Position numbers and translations under genes: made by a program
Notes under the pieces: model-generated
Databases searched by the model: none
What the model saw: only the letters and a program-made list of their open reading frames with translations
What the model was told of the DNA's origin: nothing
Assembly: GCA_949948825.1 (NCBI GenBank)
Contig: CATLIJ010000092.1
Location: 1 to 8,861 of the forward strand
From: an uncultured Clostridiaceae bacterium
Lineage (GTDB): Bacteria > Bacillota > Clostridia > Lachnospirales > Lachnospiraceae
Length of the DNA stretch: 8,861 nt
Direction of reading: 5' to 3'
Part shown: positions 6,407-8,861 of the stretch, piece by piece
Numbering within the stretch: position 1 is the first letter of the stretch
How the letters are laid out: every line of letters begins with the position of its first letter

Positions 6407-6510
6407 TTTATTTCCGCGGACAGCAAGCCAGACACCCGCGCTTACGCGGATATTTGGCAACTGCCAAGAGGGTGAAATACCCCGTAGCCTGCTGCAGGGT
6501 ATTTCACTTC
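6407..6510 (-). repeat. Structured dispersed element, copy B, between csoR and copA
   Basis: A 104-bp relative of 101-198 in the same orientation. It holds three hairpins: CCGCG-CTTA-CGCGG (6436-6449), TTGGCA-AC-TGCCAA (6454-6467), and an 11-bp perfect stem GTGAAATACCC (6472-6482) with GGGTATTTCAC (6497-6507) around a 14-base loop. The outer hairpin begins on the csoR stop codon (6504-6506), so the element lies in the csoR-copA transcript. A further hairpin, CGGGAT/ATCCCG (6376-6397), follows it. The frame that stays open in copy A has a TAA stop here, so the conserved feature is the structure and not a peptide. It could be a processing or attenuation element, or a small mobile repeat. Confidence 0.65.
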
Positions 6511-6902
6511 ATCAGCTTCTGTAAAGTCCTTACCAGCTCATCAATAGTTTCCTCTTTTCCTTCCCGAATATCCTGAGCCACACAAGTCCGGATATGATTG
6601 GACAGCAGAACCTTATTAAAGCTGTTCAGCGCTGCATTTACAGCCGCTACCTGAACCAGAATATCCGTACAGTAAACATTCTCCTCCACCATCCTCTTAA
6701 TTCCCCTCACCTGCCCCTCAATGCGGCTCAGTCGATTCAGCATATCCCGGTATTCCTGGTCCGAACGCTTCTTATGCCTTCCCCCACTTAAACCATTCAT
6801 TTCTGTCCCATTCTCCACTATGTTCTCCACGCTCTCCACGCTCTCCACGCTCTCCACGCTCTCCACGCTCTCCACGCTCTCCACATCAAATCTCTCTTCC
6901 AT
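6504..6902 (-). CDS. csoR: CsoR-type copper-sensing repressor with a (Val-Glu-Ser)n N-terminal extension
   Basis: An all-helical CsoR/FrmR (DUF156) repressor, expected to act as a tetramer and leave its operators when Cu(I) binds. The core runs from DMLNRLSRIEGQVRGIKRMV to the C-terminus. The Cys-His-Cys ligand set is intact: Cys in NVYCTDIL, with His and Cys in NHIRTC, and the Tyr before the first Cys is also conserved. From ATG 6902 the protein has 132 residues. AAGGAG (6913-6918) is 10 nt upstream of that ATG and only 1 nt from ATG 6911. ATG 6800 would give a 98-residue protein of ordinary family length but has only a weak GGAG about 12 nt upstream. If 6902 is used, six Val-Glu-Ser repeats precede the core. 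The start is therefore uncertain; the family and copper specificity are not. The gene leads the operon with copA. Confidence 0.88.
   Translation of the reverse strand: MEERFDVESVESVESVESVESVESVENIVENGTEMNGLSGGRHKKRSDQEYRDMLNRLSRIEGQVRGIKRMVEENVYCTDILVQVAAVNAALNSFNKVLLSNHIRTCVAQDIREGKEETIDELVRTLQKLMK
6825..6884 (-). repeat. 9-bp tandem repeat (about 6.7 copies) at the 5' end of csoR
   Basis: CTCCAC recurs every 9 bp at 6825, 6834, 6843, 6852, 6861, 6870 and 6879, joined by GCT, with no mismatch. On the coding strand the unit is GTGGAGAGC, encoding Val-Glu-Ser, and the last copy reads Val-Glu-Asn. As the unit is a multiple of three, copy-number changes keep the frame. Each unit also carries a GGAG and a GTG. 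Exact identity between copies points to recent expansion by replication slippage. Confidence 0.9.
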
Positions 6903-6991
6903 ATCGTCCATGCTCCTTTCCGTCATCTCTACATACGAAAGCCTCATTATAAAATTATCTGCTTCTATTTTCCTCCACACACAACTGTTAA

Positions 6992-7008
6992 ATACCCCTC
7001 ACCGGTAT
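6992..7008. promoter_or_regulatory. CsoR-type operator 2 (leader)
   Basis: ATACCCCTCACCGGTAT has perfect ATACC/GGTAT arms with a 7-bp spacer, the same arms and spacing as the site at 7025-7041. The centres are 33 bp apart, about three helical turns, so proteins on both would sit on the same face. It lies just downstream of the predicted start of csoR transcription. Assignment to CsoR rests on resemblance to the known ATACC...GGTAT operators and on gene context. Confidence 0.65.
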
Positions 7009-7019
7009 CATTCTCCTCT

Positions 7020-7048
7020 ATTATATACCCACCATCGGTATATTGCAA
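7020..7048 (-). promoter_or_regulatory. Promoter of the csoR-copA operon
   Basis: On the minus strand a TTGCAA -35 box (7043-7048) is followed after exactly 17 bp by a perfect TATAAT -10 box (7020-7025). Transcription should begin near 7013, leaving a leader of about 110 nt to ATG 6902. The spacer is filled by CsoR-type operator 1 (7025-7041), so a bound repressor would exclude RNA polymerase. Confidence 0.75.
7025..7041. promoter_or_regulatory. CsoR-type operator 1 (inside the promoter)
   Basis: ATACCCACCATCGGTAT has ATACC/GGTAT arms around 7 bp, and the arms extend to ATATACC and GGTATAT. It occupies the spacer between the -35 and -10 boxes of the csoR-copA promoter. This is the expected place for copper-responsive repression by CsoR. 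Confidence 0.75.
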
Positions 7049-7191
7049 CTGTTTTTTGCAAAATCAACAAAACAAATTCGTCCGTTCTTTCTTCCCTTGC
7101 AGATCCTTTTCCATCCCTTAACTTAATGACACTGCCTTACTTCCATTTTTTCTAAAATTTCTCAAACACTCTTCCCGTTTTCCCCACAACA

Positions 7192-7200
7192 TGGTAAAAT
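7192..7200 (+). promoter_or_regulatory. Possible extended -10 promoter for the D,D-carboxypeptidase gene
   Basis: TGGTAAAAT matches an extended -10 element (TG-N followed by TAAAAT, one mismatch to TATAAT). No good -35 box lies 16-18 bp upstream, which is acceptable for an extended -10 promoter. It would start transcription near 7207, just before the ribosome binding site. The call is tentative. Confidence 0.4.
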
Positions 7201-7235
7201 AGAGTCATCACGAAAAAAGGAGGAACACCCCATTG

Positions 7236-8732
7236 ATGCAAAAGATAAGGCGTCTGCTCTGCTGTATTCTCATCATCAGCCAGCTGCTCGCCATAACCAC
7301 TTTCGCCGAGCCCCCGGCGTGGCCCTCCGATACCGGAATCATGGCTGAATCCGGCGCTGTTATCGACGCAGACTCCGGCGCTTTGATTTATGGCCAAAAC
7401 TGCATAAACAGCGCATATCCCCCAGCCAGCATTACAAAATTGCTGACTGCTCTTGTTGTGTTGGAACACTGTGAACTAGATGAGATTGTCACATTTTCAG
7501 ATACTGCCATGTTAAGTGTTGAAGCAGACAGCGGCAACAAGCTAAGCCTTGTAGCCGGAGACCAGCTTTCTGTAGAAGACTGTCTGTACGCCCTGCTTCT
7601 GTTTTCTGTCAACCAGTCTGCAAATGCCCTGGCTGAACATACTGCTGGCAGCATCTCCGCATTCGTAGATATGATGAATGCAAAAGCAGCCCAGTTAGGC
7701 TGCTCTGAAAGAACTCATTTTGAAAATCCGTCCGGTCTCAATGGAGACACGCAGAAGGTAACTGCTTACGACATGGCGCTGATTGCTCAGGCTGCCTTTG
7801 ACAATGAAGAGCTGCTGAAAATCAGTTCCTCTCTCAGCCACAAAATTGCTCCTACTGCAAATAATCCCAATGGAATATCCTTCCGCCACGAGCATCGTCT
7901 GATCTATACTACAGATCCGGCCAGCGAATATTATTATCCGCCAGCTGTTGCCGGTAAAACCGGATATCTCCGTCTTGCTGGCAACACGCTGGTCACTTAT
8001 GCAGAAAAAGACGGAAGACGGCTTATTTCCGTCATCTTAAAGGGTTCTTATGGCCAATATTTCGTGGATGGAAAGAATTTGTTGGAATTTGGCTTCAGCC
8101 GTTTTAAAAACATGGTTATTGCTGAACATGAATCCCGATATGTTACAGGAGAAGAGCCTGTATTAATCAACGGCGTTTCTTATTATGCCTCTGACCTGAT
8201 GGTTGAGCCAGAACGGGTCATTACACTGCCCAACAATGCCAACTTTGAGGACGCAGCTTTGGCTCTGGAGGAGCTGCCTGCAGACCATCCGGATAATGCA
8301 GTTGCCCTTCTTCGGTATTCCTACAATGACCGGCAAATTGGCAAGGCCTTTCTCCTGTTAAAGGACTCTGCCAGAACTCCCGTGGAAATTATTCCGGACA
8401 GCGATTCTCCTTCCAATCCAGGAGAATCCCCTACAGGCACTTCAGACTTGGATTCTCCGGAAAAAGGCGGTTTTTCCTTCCAAATGCCATCCCTTCCGGT
8501 TTTTGCCATAGGGGGAGCCGCTGTCCTTGCTCTTCTCGTATTACTCTCCGGGTTGTGGGTATTCTTTTCCAGGCGAAAAGAGGCTAGGGACTTAGCTGCC
8601 CGCCGGGAAGCACGCCGCAGAAGACTTCAGGCCGCAGGAGATGAGGCGGAATTTGAACGTCTTATGGAAATACGAAGAGCAAAAGACGCCATGGCCAGAC
8701 AAAAAAGAAATGATTCTTCAAAAGATGATTAA
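7236..8732 (+). CDS. D-alanyl-D-alanine carboxypeptidase (S11 family, DacF-like), membrane anchored
   Basis: A penicillin-binding protein that trims the terminal D-Ala from peptidoglycan stem pentapeptides outside the membrane. From ATG 7236 (498 residues) a signal peptide covers 1-24 (cleavage probably after TTFA). The catalytic triad of motifs is complete: Ser65-Ile-Thr-Lys68, Ser124-Val-Asn126 and Lys241-Thr-Gly. HFENPSGLNG (162-171) is also typical of the family. A C-terminal beta-rich domain (about 290-385), a Pro/Ser/Asp-rich linker (389-410) and one transmembrane helix (about 421-445) follow. The protein ends in about 50 highly charged, Arg-rich residues that would lie in the cytoplasm. 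PBP5-type relatives normally end in an amphipathic helix, so this anchor and tail are distinctive. GGAGG (7219-7223) is 12 nt from ATG 7236 and 9 nt from TTG 7233, so the TTG start is possible. Confidence 0.9.
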   Translation: MQKIRRLLCCILIISQLLAITTFAEPPAWPSDTGIMAESGAVIDADSGALIYGQNCINSAYPPASITKLLTALVVLEHCELDEIVTFSDTAMLSVEADSGNKLSLVAGDQLSVEDCLYALLLFSVNQSANALAEHTAGSISAFVDMMNAKAAQLGCSERTHFENPSGLNGDTQKVTAYDMALIAQAAFDNEELLKISSSLSHKIAPTANNPNGISFRHEHRLIYTTDPASEYYYPPAVAGKTGYLRLAGNTLVTYAEKDGRRLISVILKGSYGQYFVDGKNLLEFGFSRFKNMVIAEHESRYVTGEEPVLINGVSYYASDLMVEPERVITLPNNANFEDAALALEELPADHPDNAVALLRYSYNDRQIGKAFLLLKDSARTPVEIIPDSDSPSNPGESPTGTSDLDSPEKGGFSFQMPSLPVFAIGGAAVLALLVLLSGLWVFFSRRKEARDLAARREARRRRLQAAGDEAEFERLMEIRRAKDAMARQKRNDSSKDD

Positions 8733-8746
8733 AAAAATGGGAGTGT

Positions 8747-8800
8747 AAAATAAAGTGTGTAAGTTACCGGAAACAAAAAAACTTATGCACTTTATTTTTT
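8747..8800 (+). terminator. Rho-independent terminator after the D,D-carboxypeptidase gene
   Basis: AATAAAGTGTGTAAGTT (8749-8765) pairs with AACTTATGCACTTTATT (8780-8796) over 17 positions, two of them G-U wobbles. Two extra A-T pairs lie outside, the loop is 14 bases, and T residues continue to 8800. It lies about 15 bp after the stop codon and should end the transcript before the gene at 8843. Confidence 0.8.
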
Positions 8801-8842
8801 ATGTAAAGTGCGGTATTCTAAAAGGAAAGGAAGGAAAGGATT

Positions 8843-8861
8843 ATGAGTACAGCGCTTATGG
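8843..8861 (+). CDS. Start of an unidentified gene, cut by the window edge
   Basis: ATG 8843 opens a frame reading Met-Ser-Thr-Ala-Leu-Met before the window ends. A purine-rich leader with repeated AAAGG units precedes it, and AAGGA at 8831-8835 is 7 nt from the ATG. Six residues are too few to name a product. Confidence 0.5.

Larger units (their letters stand above)
6903..7235. other. Divergent intergenic region between csoR and the D,D-carboxypeptidase gene
   Basis: The left half holds the csoR leader, two CsoR-type operators and the copper promoter. The stretch from about 7050 to 7190 is pyrimidine-rich on the + strand, and I see no gene, hairpin or repeat in it. The last 45 bases hold a possible extended -10 promoter (7192-7200) and the GGAGG ribosome binding site (7219-7223) of the rightward gene. 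Confidence 0.6.

Noticed and set aside
6472..6507. ATACCC...GGGTAT in the element-B hairpin as a third CsoR operator
   Set aside because: The half-sites are separated by 14 bases (16 counted between the ATACC and GGTAT arms), against 7 in the two promoter sites. The same arms are part of an element that also occurs far from copper genes (101-198).
6178..6576. A 132-codon + strand frame whose translation resembles the + strand frame at 52-315
   Set aside because: The resemblance covers only the dispersed element. The rest of the frame is antisense to copA and csoR, so it is a shadow, not a gene.
6825..6884. The 9-bp repeats as a CRISPR-like array or iteron origin
   Set aside because: There are no spacers, the unit is only 9 bp and lies in frame within csoR, and no replication gene is nearby.
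6721..7155. A + strand frame with a run of (Leu-Ser-Thr) repeats
   Set aside because: It is the antisense reading of the csoR 9-bp tandem repeat and crosses the csoR promoter. It has no supporting start signal.

Overview
The window looks like a chromosomal segment of a low-to-moderate GC Gram-positive anaerobe of the class Clostridia, most likely a Lachnospiraceae-type gut bacterium. The reasons are strong GGAGG ribosome binding sites, TTGACA/TATAAT-type promoters, intrinsic hairpin terminators, and proteins that resemble Lachnospiraceae families (CsoR, CopA, CopZ, an S11 D,D-carboxypeptidase with a C-terminal membrane anchor). This placement is inference from family resemblance, not a database result.

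Layout. Bases 1-354 hold no convincing gene. They contain a rightward terminator (61-95), a copy of a structured dispersed element (101-198) and a palindrome just before the next gene. A small tyrosine recombinase lies at 361-939 (+) and is followed by a long inverted repeat with no U-tract. A leftward two-gene operon follows: marR-type regulator (2411-2878) and MATE efflux pump (1117-2427), overlapping by 17 bp, with a strong promoter and a palindromic operator at the transcription start. Divergent from it is an HD-domain phosphohydrolase (3123-3710, +) with its own promoter. It ends against a bidirectional terminator shared with the copper operon.

Copper operon (leftward, 7048 to 3744). A promoter with one CsoR-type operator in its -10/-35 spacer, and a second 33 bp downstream, drives csoR and then copA. 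The csoR gene has an N-terminal 9-bp tandem repeat encoding (Val-Glu-Ser)n. A second copy of the structured element starts on the csoR stop codon and fills about half of the csoR-copA gap. The copA gene is fused in frame at its 3' end to a complete 69-residue CopZ-like metallochaperone. The ATG of that domain retains a near-ideal Shine-Dalgarno sequence inside the copA reading frame, and an A7 run lies just upstream. The circuit would sense Cu(I) through CsoR, relieve repression, and make the exporter plus a chaperone, possibly both fused and free.

The right end carries a membrane-anchored D-alanyl-D-alanine carboxypeptidase (7236-8732, +), a strong terminator, and the first six codons of another gene at 8843. 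I see no CRISPR array, tRNA, rRNA, insertion sequence or recognisable defence system. The two observations most worth following are the copA-copZ fusion with an internal start and the covarying dispersed element.
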